From Brachypterus glaber (lineage: Eukaryota; Arthropoda; Insecta; Coleoptera; Kateretidae), in the NCBI GenBank assembly GCA_958510825.1, contig OY294046.1, forward strand, positions 48,155,794-48,219,793: 64,000 nt of DNA. Direction: 5' to 3'. Below the pieces are notes generated by a model. It was not told where the DNA came from. It searched no databases and saw nothing but the letters and a program-made list of their open reading frames with translations. Made by a program: the position numbers and the translations under genes. Shown here one piece after another: positions 44,601 through 53,300 of the stretch (within the stretch, counting starts at the first letter, position 1; every line of letters starts with the position of its first letter).

Positions 44601-46694
44601 TCAAGATGCTTGGACAAGTCTTGAGCAAGAATGCAGCAAGAAAAAATTACAAGAAATCTGATGCTCCCCACTACCACACTATTTTGACCCTATATATATT
44701 TTTTAATAGTACAAAAAATAAAAATGAGCATGTGTCGTTTCTTAAGAGAAAAAATGTTTTTAGGAAACGATTTTTTTATCATTATTTTCATTAATTAAAT
44801 TTGCAAAAAAATTATTGGTTCATAAAAAGTGATTTCTATCATGATCAAATCGTTCTTGTTGATAAACGAGATTTCAAATGAGAACCACTGAAGTGCTATA
44901 TTTCCCATGTCACAGTGAGAAAGAAGGGAGAGGTGCGTGCTCATGGACTCTAGAGTTTTTCGCGCAAGAGTAGATCAAGATTCTTGACCAAGAATCTTGT
45001 CAAATTCTTGTTACAGACTTGACGAACAGACTTAACAAAGTATTGCTAAATGCTCTGCTTCCAGAATCTTGCTAAAGTCTTGCCCAAGTCTGGATACAGA
45101 ATCTTGATTAATTCCCTTGCTCAAGAATTGTGCAATTCTTTACAAAGAACTTCGTCAAGCACTCTGGTCAAGAAACTTGTCCAAGATCAATGTTTTCTAC
45201 AAGTTTTTTTTTTTGGCAATTTTTTACACTTTTTTTAGGTTTATTATATATTTTTTTATAGCTATTTTTACTATTCACTATTTTGTGTCAATTTCTTTTT
45301 GTAAATTTTGGCAGTGAAATTTTTTTTTTTTAATTTTTATTACCATTTTTTTAATAAAATTATTTTTTAGTTTTATTTTTTTGGTCTATTATTTTTTGGT
45401 ATTTTCTTTTTAGTCAAATTGTTTTCAGTATTTTTTTTAGCAAGGTTTTATTTATGCACTTTTCTTTTTTTTTATTTAATTGAATTTTTTTCAGTATTTT
45501 TTTTTCAGTATTAGCATTAATACTACTGTATTCAAATATATTTATTTTATTTTTCTTACCTTGACAATGCTTGGTTTTGTGAACACTTCATTTAAAATCC
45601 ATAGTTTGTCTCTCAAAGCCAGAGTATCAATTAGGTAATCATTCTCACTGGTTGATATTTGCATTAGACAAGTAATACCCATGAACGATCTATAAGAATG
45701 ATGTTCTAAATCAACAGCAAATATCTTTTGGTTTTGCAAATGATTTAAAAGATCCTGTAAATGCTTGGGCTCTGTCACCTCAATTAAGGGAGTCTCACTA
45801 AGGGGTTTGGGCTCAACTATTGCTTCCTTTTGCAGTTGTTCAGAAGATGGTGTGAATTTATCTAGCTCACACTCATAAGGGTGTGAATACTCTTGACCAT
45901 TCTCTGTTTCTTCCAAAAAAATTGCCAATGGTTTGATGGAATTTGGTTTCTCTGTTATTCTTGGCTCCCAAGGATATTTACAGCTATTTATAATTTTATC
46001 TTTGAAGAAAGATTGTGGCCTAACAATATTTTTAGCTGTTAGCAGTGTTATAGCATTAAGGCCTGTTTTTTTACCTGGTACCTGTAAAATAATTGGCAAT
46101 TATTGTAAAATGTCAAAATTAAATGTTTATAAAACTTACACTTGATGATAAAGATGAAGATACTGAAAATGTAGCATTGTTAAGACGATTCCACGATCCA
46201 TTTATAGGTAATTGAGCACTCACAGTTTGTATAACTATAGGTTCGTTGGTAGTTTTTCTGATTCCGTTCATTTCATCAATATTATTTGCTACTCTTTCCA
46301 AAATGGAATCATTACCTTCTACAATTAGCTCAGTTTTCTCTTGTACTGACCTATTTTTTATATTTCCCCCTACTTCACAACCCCTGAGTATTGTATTGAT
46401 AATCGTCTGAACATTATTTGATTCATTTGTAATGATTTTCTTAAATGTGTCATGGGCATCATAAAAGTTATAGTCTCTTCCATTTGGTAGAGCGTTTGAG
46501 TTACGTATAGCTTCCATTAAAGATTTATATCCATTCTAAATAAAAAAGCATGTTTTTATAAACATAACCTCAAAAATTATTTTATTACTTACTTTAGTGA
46601 ATTCTTCTATACTTGAATAGCCGGGTATTGGGAAACTATCTTCATTTTCACTATCATTTACTTTTATTACGTTTTCCCTTTTATCCAAAGACAT
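29629..46694 (-). CDS. Rrp6: Nuclear exosome 3'-5' exoribonuclease Rrp6 (EXOSC10)
   Basis: Exons (5' to 3'): 46694-46593, 46535-46140, 46081-45560, 44438-44091, 43887-43739, 37890-37728, 34385-34146, 33775-33599, 33514-33223, 30997-30612, 29715-29629. They sum to 2862 nt: 953 residues plus stop. An N-terminal PMC2NT-like region covers about residues 1-170. The DEDD exonuclease follows: motif I FAVDLEHHSYRSF (Asp290, Glu292), motif II VFHGADMDI (about 341-349), motif III YAREDTHYLLY (Tyr413, Asp417, the DEDDy type). The HRDC domain spans about 470-560 (GYVLPNHMLLQISESLPREM). The C-terminal tail is basic with KKRKR, the lasso-like patch FDYSGVDFRQF and an RGG end. The enzyme trims rRNA, snoRNA and aberrant RNAs with the nuclear exosome. 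All catalytic residues are present. Human EXOSC10 is 885 residues; the extra length is largely in the repeated tail. Confidence 0.95.
29820..30598. mobile_element. CCCAGGTAGCAA-type MITE, copy 2, filling the last Rrp6 intron
   Basis: Ends CCCAGGTAGCAA and TTGCTACCTGGG are flanked by AA on both sides. It shares most of its length with 28495-29174, including the repeated CACGTGAAAG block, but has an extra segment at about 29875-30015. It occupies 779 of the 896 intron bases and ends 13 bp from exon 10. Confidence 0.78.
30612..30997 (-). CDS. Rrp6: Rrp6 exon 10 with NDRNRG tandem repeats
   Basis: Five tandem NDRNRG(Q/R/H) hexapeptides are encoded by an 18 bp repeat at about 30738-30870. They precede ESFESFDYSGVDFRQFQGG, the conserved C-terminal RNA-binding patch of Rrp6 proteins. 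Phases 1 in and 0 out agree with the neighbours. Confidence 0.9.
31104..31323. mobile_element. MITE built of AACGTTA repeats
   Basis: Ends ACCCTGGTGGAAA and TTTCTACTAGGGT are imperfect inverted repeats. The interior repeats AACGTTA/TAACGTT at least ten times, including AACGTTTATCTAACGTTA in both orientations. Confidence 0.65.
31638..31680. repeat. Perfect hairpin
   Basis: CATTTTTTGTGGGTCCAAC is followed directly by its reverse complement GTTGGACCCACAAAAAATG. No flanking target duplication was recognised. Confidence 0.6.
32447..32525. repeat. Short hairpin element (CTAGATCTAGG family), copy 2
   Basis: TAGGGACATTAGATCTAGGT pairs with ACCTAGATCTAGTGTCCCTA across about 35 bp. Same arms as the hairpin at 13965-14032. 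Confidence 0.65.
32860..33140 (+). mobile_element. LINE 3' end fragment
   Basis: A 37-residue open end (VKNLPLNAFKRNLRNYLLQK then AFKSGEEFLNSNLSDLV, stop at 33034) has the look of the C-terminus of a jockey/CR1-type reverse transcriptase. It is followed by a short 3' UTR ending in ATTAAATAAATGAAAAAAAA. 5' truncated, antisense to Rrp6 in intron 9. Confidence 0.6.
33223..33514 (-). CDS. Rrp6: Rrp6 exon 9 (basic, KKRKR)
   Basis: Encodes IREHFLNLTKKNVEEKSLVE then GGSKKRKREPSEDRRTM and KRKSSEYNEDIPDKLFK. The two basic clusters look like nuclear localisation signals. Acceptor TTTAAG, donor GTAAGC, exits in phase 1. Confidence 0.85.
33599..33775 (-). CDS. Rrp6: Rrp6 exon 8
   Basis: 59 codons, AEVDKKLKDIKFLGPFERYK then FIQAEEEKLAKERLEN, resembling the FENPF-x-x-F / KY basic helix region of EXOSC10. 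Donor GTAAGT, phase 0. Confidence 0.85.
33776..34145. other. Rrp6 intron 7
   Basis: A+T-rich intron with homopolymer runs. No element recognised. Confidence 0.6.
34146..34385 (-). CDS. Rrp6: Rrp6 exon 7
   Basis: 80 codons, PILQDDTRARGSNKTMSKIN to FDTPESSDNE, low conservation as usual after HRDC. The acceptor and first 38 bp of this exon are duplicated 333 bp upstream in the gene, at 34681-34718. Confidence 0.85.
34348..35017. repeat. 333 bp tandem duplication including the start of Rrp6 exon 7
   Basis: Unit 1 (34348-34680) and unit 2 (34681-35013) are essentially identical. Each starts inside the exon sequence (CTGCCTCTAGCTCTTGTGTC at 34351 and 34684), crosses the splice acceptor and runs into a MITE. 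The join lies inside the MITE with the microhomology TTGC, so unit 1 lacks the MITE's far end. Confidence 0.93.
34802..35041. mobile_element. GGGAACGTTC palindromic MITE, intact copy
   Basis: Ends GGGAACGTTCAAGTATTACG and its complement CGTAATACTTGAACGTTCCC are flanked by TTA on both sides (Harbinger-like). The arms pair through TACCAAAATTCATACACTTC and the C/G block ACACCCCC...GGGGGGGT. A truncated twin occupies 34469-34680 and a shorter relative 54498-54667. Confidence 0.88.
35100..35190. repeat. Hairpin
   Basis: CTAAGCTGAAAGGTCCTATC and GATAGGACCTTTCAGCTTAG are perfect inverted arms around about 25 bp. Confidence 0.6.
35241..35374. mobile_element. Small MITE with GGGTCACTTCATCT ends
   Basis: Inverted ends GGGTCACTTCATCT and AGATGAAGTGACCC, with imperfectly palindromic interior (ACGAAAACC / GGTTTTCGT type). 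TTA on the left and TAT on the right give only a weak target duplication. Confidence 0.65.
35471..35637. repeat. Microsatellites (TAAG)n, (TA)n, (AAT)n
   Basis: A TAAG tetramer array at 35471-35490, TA dinucleotides at about 35535-35554 and AAT trinucleotides at about 35597-35637. They sit at the 3' side of the minus-strand LINE and may include its tail. Confidence 0.8.
35700..36850 (-). mobile_element. 5'-truncated LINE, reverse-transcriptase C-terminal region
   Basis: The minus strand encodes IRKTKIVVFRKSPKVTMHNF, then NSYTYLGIPFKFNCIF, VVLPTIMYSVSVWGLRYLDQ and a terminal Cys/His cluster (LCTVCNKHVPESLFHIIFSC). This is the order seen downstream of the catalytic palm in jockey/LOA-like elements. 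A frameshift lies near 36430. The palm and endonuclease are absent. Confidence 0.75.
36890..37700 (+). mobile_element. 5'-truncated LINE, second family
   Basis: Plus-strand open frame of about 219 residues: FNDTDLAKVSKYKYLGLLID, EKLSWESHINNVIKK, SNLRYLLPCWGNATKNLMEK and the tail [18 protein letters not shown], typical of the end of CR1/jockey-type reverse transcriptases. The 3' UTR ends in a short A-rich tail. Its last 420 bp are almost the same as 18850-19205 on the other strand. Confidence 0.78.
37728..37890 (-). CDS. Rrp6: Rrp6 exon 6 (HRDC domain)
   Basis: Encodes YVLPNHMLLQISESLPREMQ then GILACCNPIPPLVRSNLLEL, the HRDC core. Acceptor TTTTAG, donor GTAAGA, phase 0 at exit. Confidence 0.95.
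38053..38947. repeat. Direct repeats of about 88 bp bracketing other repeats
   Basis: 38053-38142 and 38859-38947 are near-identical (TTAATTATACATGACAATAC through AAAAATCGCACAGTAAATAT). An inverted fragment (TCACTGTGCGATTTTTAATT) lies at about 38227. Between them are the 38330-38510 repeat and the hairpin at 38672-38773. Confidence 0.7.
38672..38773. repeat. Near-perfect 100 bp hairpin
   Basis: AAAGAACTTTCACTTTGGGT through GGATTTTCACTTGG is followed at once by its reverse complement, with ATAT/TATA on each side. Probably a minimal foldback element. Confidence 0.75.
39452..40581 (-). mobile_element. Tc1/mariner-type element with truncated transposase
   Basis: Ends CAGGGTGTCTGAAAAAGCAG and its inverted copy are flanked by TA. 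The inverted repeats run about 190 bp. Minus-strand open frame 40282-39728 (184 residues): N-terminal helix-turn-helix-like region (RMSCKKFRRIHKKFSQFGKE, LGISYSSIQRILKNHKMHDY) and the first catalytic block KIWTDEAKFSQQGIFNRRNV. It stops after HENPVLR, so the second and third catalytic acidic residues are missing. Non-autonomous. Confidence 0.82.
39728..40282 (-). pseudogene. C-terminally truncated Tc1-type transposase
   Basis: 184 codons from MAEAYSYPVILDLFAIFGEN. The TDE motif probably holds the first Asp of the DDE/D triad. The frame ends at the inner edge of the inverted repeat. DNA binding may survive, but catalysis should not. Confidence 0.75.
41272..41943. mobile_element. Palindromic MITE (CAGGGTTATTCAAGG ends), uninterrupted
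   Basis: 672 bp, TA on both sides. Arms fold around about 41630 (AAATTAGAGAAAAG / CTCCAATTTAAAAAATCAAG). Same family as the outer arms of 39029-41003, without the Tc1-like insert. Confidence 0.82.
42050..43730. repeat. About 270 bp tandem triplication interrupted by transposons
   Basis: Three units carry AATGATTCTTTTACA, an ACGGGTCATAG step, AAAAATGCGCAACCTTTTAG and ACTCACTAACGAGCGTA. They start near 42030, 42412 and 42681. Unit 1 has an internal insert near 42110-42225, and unit 3 is split by the hAT-like element. Confidence 0.7.
42752..43610. mobile_element. hAT-like element with subterminal TTACCGCG arrays
   Basis: Flanked by an 8 bp duplication CGGGTCAT (42744-42751 and 43611-43618). 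The 20 bp ends share CTTTACAGCG in inverted orientation. The left 170 bp carry about eight copies of (T)TACCGCG-like motif and the right 180 bp carry about nine copies of CGCGGTAA, its complement. The middle is A+T-rich and non-coding. The 8 bp duplication suits hAT or P-type transposition. Confidence 0.82.
43739..43887 (-). CDS. Rrp6: Rrp6 exon 5
   Basis: Encodes RYFRPVLTEESHMDFYRKSK and LFKWRDTISREEDESTG, the linker and start of HRDC. Acceptor TTTTAG, donor GTAAGT, exits in phase 2 into GYVLPNHM. Confidence 0.93.
44091..44438 (-). CDS. Rrp6: Rrp6 exon 4 (exonuclease motifs II and III)
   Basis: 116 codons from VFHGADMDIKWLQRDLSIYV through NMFDTHQA, QLADWRIRPLPEEL and SYAREDTHYLLYIY to EVCKK. 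Donor GTGCAG is weaker than the others but the only frame-compatible choice. Phase 0. Confidence 0.95.
44450..45200. mobile_element. Possible transposon with CAAGA/TCTTG motif arrays
   Basis: About 190 bp on the left and 260 bp on the right are packed with TCTTGAGCAAG, TCAAGATTCTTG and similar degenerate motifs, separated by about 290 bp of A+T-rich sequence. It occupies Rrp6 intron 3. The exact ends and target duplication could not be fixed. Confidence 0.6.
45560..46081 (-). CDS. Rrp6: Rrp6 exon 3 (exonuclease motif I)
   Basis: 174 codons. AKNIVRPQSFFKDKI and HPYECELDKFTP are family-specific. IFAVDLEHHSYRSFMGITCL carries the catalytic D-x-E. Acceptor TTACAG, donor GTAAGA, phase 0. Confidence 0.95.
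46140..46535 (-). CDS. Rrp6: Rrp6 exon 2 (PMC2NT region)
   Basis: 132 codons, phase 0 at both ends. NALPNGRDYNFYDAHDTFKK and NDSILERVANNIDEMNGIRK match the family PMC2NT domain, which binds the Rrp47/C1D cofactor. Acceptor TATTTAG, donor GTAAGT. Confidence 0.92.
46593..46694 (-). CDS. Rrp6: Rrp6 exon 1
   Basis: 34 codons, MSLDKRENVIKVNDSENEDS to SSIEEFTK, donor GTAAGT, phase 0. The residues FPIPGYSSIEEF correspond to the family's N-terminal LPGF...SF pattern, supporting this ATG. Confidence 0.85.
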
Positions 46695-47185
46695 TTTTTG
46701 AACATCACATCAACCTACGTCAAAGTTGAAAAATTAATTTGTCCAGTGAAAATTATATCTAACGAGAAACTTTTAGTGTATTAAATTTTCATTGCATAAA
46801 TACAACCACCTGTTTAAAAGTTGAAAAAAAATCGAGATTTTGAAAAAAGTAAGTTCACTTAATCCGGTTTCGCTTAGCTCAACCAGGTTTCTCAGTTATA
46901 TTATTTTTTTTTAATTTAGAATTGAATTTGGTAAATATATTGTCAAGTTTAAAAAAATTACTCCCACTTTTAGAAATAAGAATTGATAAACTTAATTAAA
47001 TTGTTTACAGTTTTGTTTATACTCGATCCTACTTACCAGTTATTAACAAAATGGTATACCTACCTGTGGTTTCTCATAATATAAATTTTGCAGTAAATAT
47101 AGTTTTTTGAACCAAGTATATTTAAAACCTTCATGTACACAGATAAAAATTCTAAATAACTCTGGAGGAAGAGCTAGCTTCAAGA
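46695..47185. promoter_or_regulatory. Divergent promoter region of Rrp6 and TMEM98
   Basis: 491 bp between the two start codons, free of recognised transposons. Both 5' UTRs and both core promoters must lie here if the first exons are correct. No TATA box or initiator could be assigned with confidence. Confidence 0.6.
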
Positions 47186-47334
47186 ATGTCTCCTGAATAC
47201 ACAGAAATGGTGGCAGCCATTGCATTTGGTGTTTTATCAGCTATTTTTGTAAGTGCATTCATAATTTTGGTAATTATATGCAAAAGACAAAAGCAGTTGT
47301 ACAAAAATGCATATCTGGACCAAGAGATGTCAAG
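47186..47334 (+). CDS. TMEM98: TMEM98 exon 1 (transmembrane segment)
   Basis: Encodes MSPEYTEMVAAIAFGVLSAI to NAYLDQEMS plus two bases of an Arg codon. Donor GTAAAT. The hydrophobic run VAAIAFGVLSAIFVSAFIIL corresponds to the N-terminal membrane anchor of TMEM98. Confidence 0.85.
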
Positions 47335-50300
47335 GTAAATTTACATTTCTAATAAAAGTAGCTCAAACCATCAGGTGTAGTTATAGCCCTCACTGGGTCC
47401 CCCAGGGAGCATTTAGTAGTCAATTTAAGTACTTGATGAACATGCTCCCACCCTTGGAAGACGCCCCTCTTCTCTGGATGGTCACGCCCATTAAATATAC
47501 AATCACGCCTATTGTTCTGTGGTCACGCCCCTTAAATATACAAGCGCATAATCGCAGCCCTCCGTGCCGGAGTTTGTTTTGGTTTTGTTTTTTAATGAGG
47601 GGGCATTGGTTTACGTTAACGTTGGTTTGGCGTCTGTTTTTTTTTGTGTAAAAAAATGTTTTTTATTTAAAATAATATATTAAAAAACGATCAGCGCGTG
47701 CGCATGCGCAGTTTATCAAAACGCGGCATGAAGAGCTGCATGCAACCGCTCCTTTAAATATGCGATATGACTGCCCCTGCCCTAAATAGATACCCCTTAA
47801 AAAAAAACATTTTAAACCTAATTAAAAAGATTAAAAATATAAAAAAAACACCTTTAACAAGTTGACTGCGAACCTATCATCTGGTTGCATATTTTTTGTA
47901 TATAGAGATCGTGCACTCAAACGTCGGCCAAAGCCAAAGCCGGGGAAGTCCTAAAATACTGAACACAATATTCAGCTGAACGTTCAGCGCATGCGCATAT
48001 CAGTCCCGCAAATCACGGGTGCGTTCCAAAACAACGTATACTGCGGATTTAAAACAATAATTTAAAACCAAACTTAAAAAGAGTTATTTTTGGTCAATCA
48101 CAAGTAAATATAGGTTAAGCTTGGCTAGTTTAACATACGGGGTATAATAATTTCACTAAACAATAAAGATGTTGAGTGTCTGAAAAAAATAATTTATTTT
48201 ATTTTAAATGTTCTTTATATTTGAACTTTAACCCCCTACAGACAAAGTGTATTTTTTCAATATATTTTTATTTCAGCTGTCCGCGATAATATACGGGGCG
48301 TATACATTAAACTGAACGATAAAAAAACAACCTGAACGCCTGAAAAAAATAGTAAAATTTTGTTTATCGCTACAAAACTTAAAATCTTATTTGGTTTTAC
48401 CATTTTCTACAATATATTTTTATTTCAGCTCTCCCCGATAATATACGGGGTGAATACATTAAACTGAACGATAAAAAAAACAACCTGAACGCCTGAAAAA
48501 AATAGTAAAATTTTGTTTATCGCTACAAAACATAAAATCTTATTTGGTTTTACCATTTTCTACAATATATTTTTATTTCAGCTCTCCCCGATAATATACG
48601 GGGTGAATACATTAAACTGAACGATAAAAAAACAACCTGAACGCCTGAAAAAAATAGTAAAATTTTGTTTATCGCTACAAAACTTAAAATCTTATTTGGT
48701 TTTACCATTTTCTACAATATATTTTTAATTCAGCTCTCCCCGATAATATACGGGGTAAATACATTAAACTGAACGATAAAAAAACAACCTAAACGCCTGA
48801 AAAAAATAGTAAAATTTTGTTTATCGCTACAAAACTTAAAATCTTATTTGGTTTTACCATTTTCCACAATATATTTTTATTTCAGCTCTCCCCGATAATA
48901 TACGGGGTGAATACATTAAACTGAACGATAAAAAAACAACCTGAACGCCTGAAAAAAAATAGTAAAATTTTGTTTATCGCTACAAAACTTAAAATCTTAT
49001 TTGGTTTTACCATTTTCTACAATATATTTTTATTTCAGCTCTCCGCGATAATATACGGGGCGTATACATTAAACTGAACGATAAAAAAACAACCTGAACG
49101 CCTGAAAAAAATAGTAAAATTTAGTTTATCGCTACAAAACTTAAAATCTTATTTGGTTTTACTATTCTACAATATATTTTTATTTCAGCTCTCCGCGATA
49201 ATATACGGGGTGTATACATTAAGCTGAACGATAAAAAAACAACCTGAACGCCTGAAAAGAATAGTAAAATTTTGTCTATCGCCACAAAACTTAAAATCTT
49301 ATTTGGTTTTATCATTTTCCACAATATATTTTTATATTAGCTCTCCGTGATAATATACGGGGTATATACATTAAACTGAACGATAAAAAAACAACCTGAA
49401 CGCCTGAAAAGAATAGTAAAATTTTGTCTATCGCCACAAAACTTAAAATCTTATTTGGTTTTATCATTTTCCACAATATATTTTTATATTAGCTCTCCGC
49501 GATAATATACGGGGTGTATACATTAAGCTGAACGATAAAAAAACAACCTGAACGCCTGAAAACAATAGTAAAATTTTGTTTATCGCTACAAAACTTAAAA
49601 TCTTATTTGGTTTTACCATTTTCTACAATATATTTTTATTTCAGCTCTCCCCGATAATATACGGGGTGAATACATTAAACTGAACGATAAAAAAACAACC
49701 TGAACGCCTGAAAAAAATAGTAAAATTTTGTTTATCGCTACAAAACTTAAAATCTTATTTGGTTTTACGATTTTCTACAATATATTTTTATTTCAGCTCT
49801 CCCCGATAATATACGGGGTGAATACATTAAACTGAACGATAAAAAAACAACCTGAACGCCTGAAAAAAATAGTAAAATTTTGTTTATCGCTACAAAACTT
49901 AAAATCTTATTTGGTTTTACCATTTTCTACAATATATTTTTATTTCAGCTCTCCGCGATAATATACGGGGTGTATACATTAAACTGAACGATAAAAAAAA
50001 CAACCTGAACGCCTGAAAAAAATAGTAAAATTTTGTGTATTGCTACAAAACTTAAAATCTTATTTGGTTTTACCATTTTCTACAATATATTTTTATTTCA
50101 GCTCTCCCCGATAATATACGGGGTGAATACATTAAACTGAACGATAAAAAAACAACCTGAACGCCTGAAAAAAATAGTAAAATTTTGTTTATCGCTACAA
50201 AACTTAAAATCTTATTTGGTTTTACCATTTTCTACAATATATTTTTATTTCAACTCTCCCCGATAATATACGGGGTGAATACATTAAACTGAACGATAAA

Positions 50301-53300
50301 AAAACAACCTGAACGCCTGAAAAAAATAGTAAAATTTTGTTTATCGCTACAAAACTTAAAATCTTATTTGGTTTTACCATTTTCTACAATATATTTTTAT
50401 TTCAGCTCTCCCCGATAATATACGGGGTGAATACATTAAACTGAACGATAAAAAAACAACCTGAACGCCTGAAAAAAATAGTAAAATTTTGTTTATCGCT
50501 ACAAAACTTAAAATCTTATTTGGTTTTACCATTTTCCACAATATATTTTTATATTAGCTCTCCGCGATAATATACGGGGTGTATACATTAAGCTGAACGA
50601 TAAAAATACATCCTGAACGCCTGAAAAGAATATTAAAATTTTTTCTATCGCCACAAAACTTAAAATCTTATTTGGTTTTATCATTTTCTACAATATATTT
50701 TTATTTCAGCTCTCCGCGACAATATACGGGGTGTATACATTAAACTGAACGATAAAAAAACAACCTGAACGCCTGAAAAGAATAGTAAAATTTTGTCTAT
50801 CGCTACAAAACTTAAAATCTTATTTGGTTTTATCATTTTCCACAATATATTTTTATATTAGCTCTCCGCGATAATATACGGGGTGTATACATTAAGCTGA
50901 ACGATAAAAAAACAACCTGAACGCCTGAAAAGAATAGTAAAATTTTGTCTATCGCCACAAAACTTAAAATCTTATTTGGTTTTATCATTTTCCACAATAT
51001 ATTTTTATATTAGCTCTCCGCGATAATATACGGGGTGTATACATTAAGCTGAACGATAAAAATACATCCTGAACGCCTGAAAAGAATATTAAAATTGTCT
51101 ATCGCCACAAAACTTAAAATTTTATTTGGTTTTATCATTTTCCACAATATATTTTTATATTAGCTCTCCGCGATAATATACGGGGTGTATACATTAAGCT
51201 GAACGATAAAAAAACAACCTGAACGCCTGAAAAGAATAGTAAAATTTTGTCTATCGCCACAAAACTTAAAATCTTATTTGGTTTTATCATTTTCCACAAT
51301 ATATTTTTATATTAGCTCTCCGCGATAATATACGGGGTGTATACATTAAGCTGAACGATAAAAAAACAACCTGAACGCCTGAAAAGAATAGTAAAATTTT
51401 GTCTATCGCCACAAAACTTAAAATCTTATTTGGTTTTATCATTTTCCACAATATATTTTTATATTAGCTCTCCGCGATAATATACGGGGTGTATACATTA
51501 AGCTGAACGATAAAAATACATCCTGAACGCCTGAAAAGAATATTAAAATTGTCTATCGCCACAAAACTTAAAATTTTATTTGGTTTTATCATTTTCCACA
51601 ATATATTTTTATATTAGCTCTCCGCGATAATATACGGGGTGTATACATTAAGCTGAACGATAAAAAAACAACCTGAACGCCTGAAAAGAATAGTAAAATT
51701 TTGTCTATCGCCACAAAACTTAAAATCTTATTTGGTTTTATCATTTACTACAATATATTTTTATTTCAGCTCTCCGCGACAATATACGGGGTGTATACAT
51801 TAAACTGAACGATAAAAAAACAACCTGAACGCCTGAAAAAAATAGTAAAATCTTGTCTATCGCTACAAAACTTAAATAACGTCCAAACCAAATAACATTT
51901 TATGTTTTGTAGCGATAAACAAAATTTTACTATTTTTTTAGGCGTTCAGGTTGTTTTTTTTATCTTTTAGTTTAATGTATACACCCCGTATATTATCCCG
52001 GAGAGCTGAAATAAAAATATATTGTAGAAAATGTTAAAATCAAATAAGATTTTAAGTTTTGATGTGATAGACAAAATTTTACTATTTTTTTCAGGCATTC
52101 ATGATGTTTTTTCATCGTTCAGCTTAATGTATACACCCCGTATATTATCGCGGAGAGCTGAATTAAAAATATATAGTAGAAAATGATAAAACTAAATGAG
52201 ATTTTAAGTTTTGTGGCGATAGACAAGATGTTACTATTTTTTTCAGGCGTTCAGGTTGTTTTTTATCGTTCAGTTTAATGTATACACCCCGTATATTATC
52301 ACGATAAGCTGAAATAAAAATATATTGTAGAAAATGGTAAAACCAAATAAGATTTTAAGTTTTGTGGCGATAGACAAAATTTTACTATTTTTTTCAGGCG
52401 TTCAGGTTGTTTTTTTATCGTTCAGTTTAATGTATACACCCCGTATATTATCGCGGAGAGCTGAAATAAAAATATATTGTAGAAAATGGTAAAACCAAAT
52501 AAGATTTTAGGTTTTGTAGCGATAAACAAAATTTTACTATTTTTTTCAGGCGTTCAGGTGGTTTTTTTATCGTTCAGTTTAATGTATACACCCCGTATAT
52601 TATCGCGGAGAGCTGAAATAAAAATATATTGTAGAAAATGGTAAAACCAAATAAGATTTTAAGTTTTGTAGCGATACACAAAATTTTACAATTTTTTTCA
52701 GGCGTTCAGGTTGTTTTTTTATCGTTCAGTTTAATGTATACACCCCGTATATTATCACGATGAGCTGAAATAAAAATATATTGTAGAAAATGGTAAAACC
52801 AAATAAGATTTGAAGTTTTGTAGCGATACACAAAATTTTACTATTTTTTTTAGGCGTTCAGGTTGGTTTTTTATGGTTCAGTTTAATGTATACACCCCGT
52901 ATATTATCGGGGAGAGCTGAAATAAAAATATATTGTAGAAAATGTTAAAAGCAAATAAGATTTTAAGTTTTGTAGCGATAAACAAAATTTTACTATTTTT
53001 TTCAGGCGTTCAGGTTGTTTTTTTATCGTTCAGTTTAATGTATACGCCCCGTATATTATCGCGGAGAGCTGAAATAAAAATATATTGTAGAAGATGGTAA
53101 AACCAAATAAGATTTTAAGTTTTGTAGCGATAAACAAAATTTTACTATTTTTTTCAGTCCAAAAGTCCAAACCAAAATTTTACTATTTTTTTTAGGCGTT
53201 CAGGTTGTTTTTTTATCGTTCAGTTTAATGTATACACCCCGAATATTATCGAGGAGAGCTGAAATAAAAATATATTGTAGAAGATGGTAAAACCAAATAA

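Noticed and set aside
49121..49324. Open frame of 67 codons inside the satellite
   Set aside because: It arises from the repeat itself, is not kept in neighbouring units, and has no start context or family.
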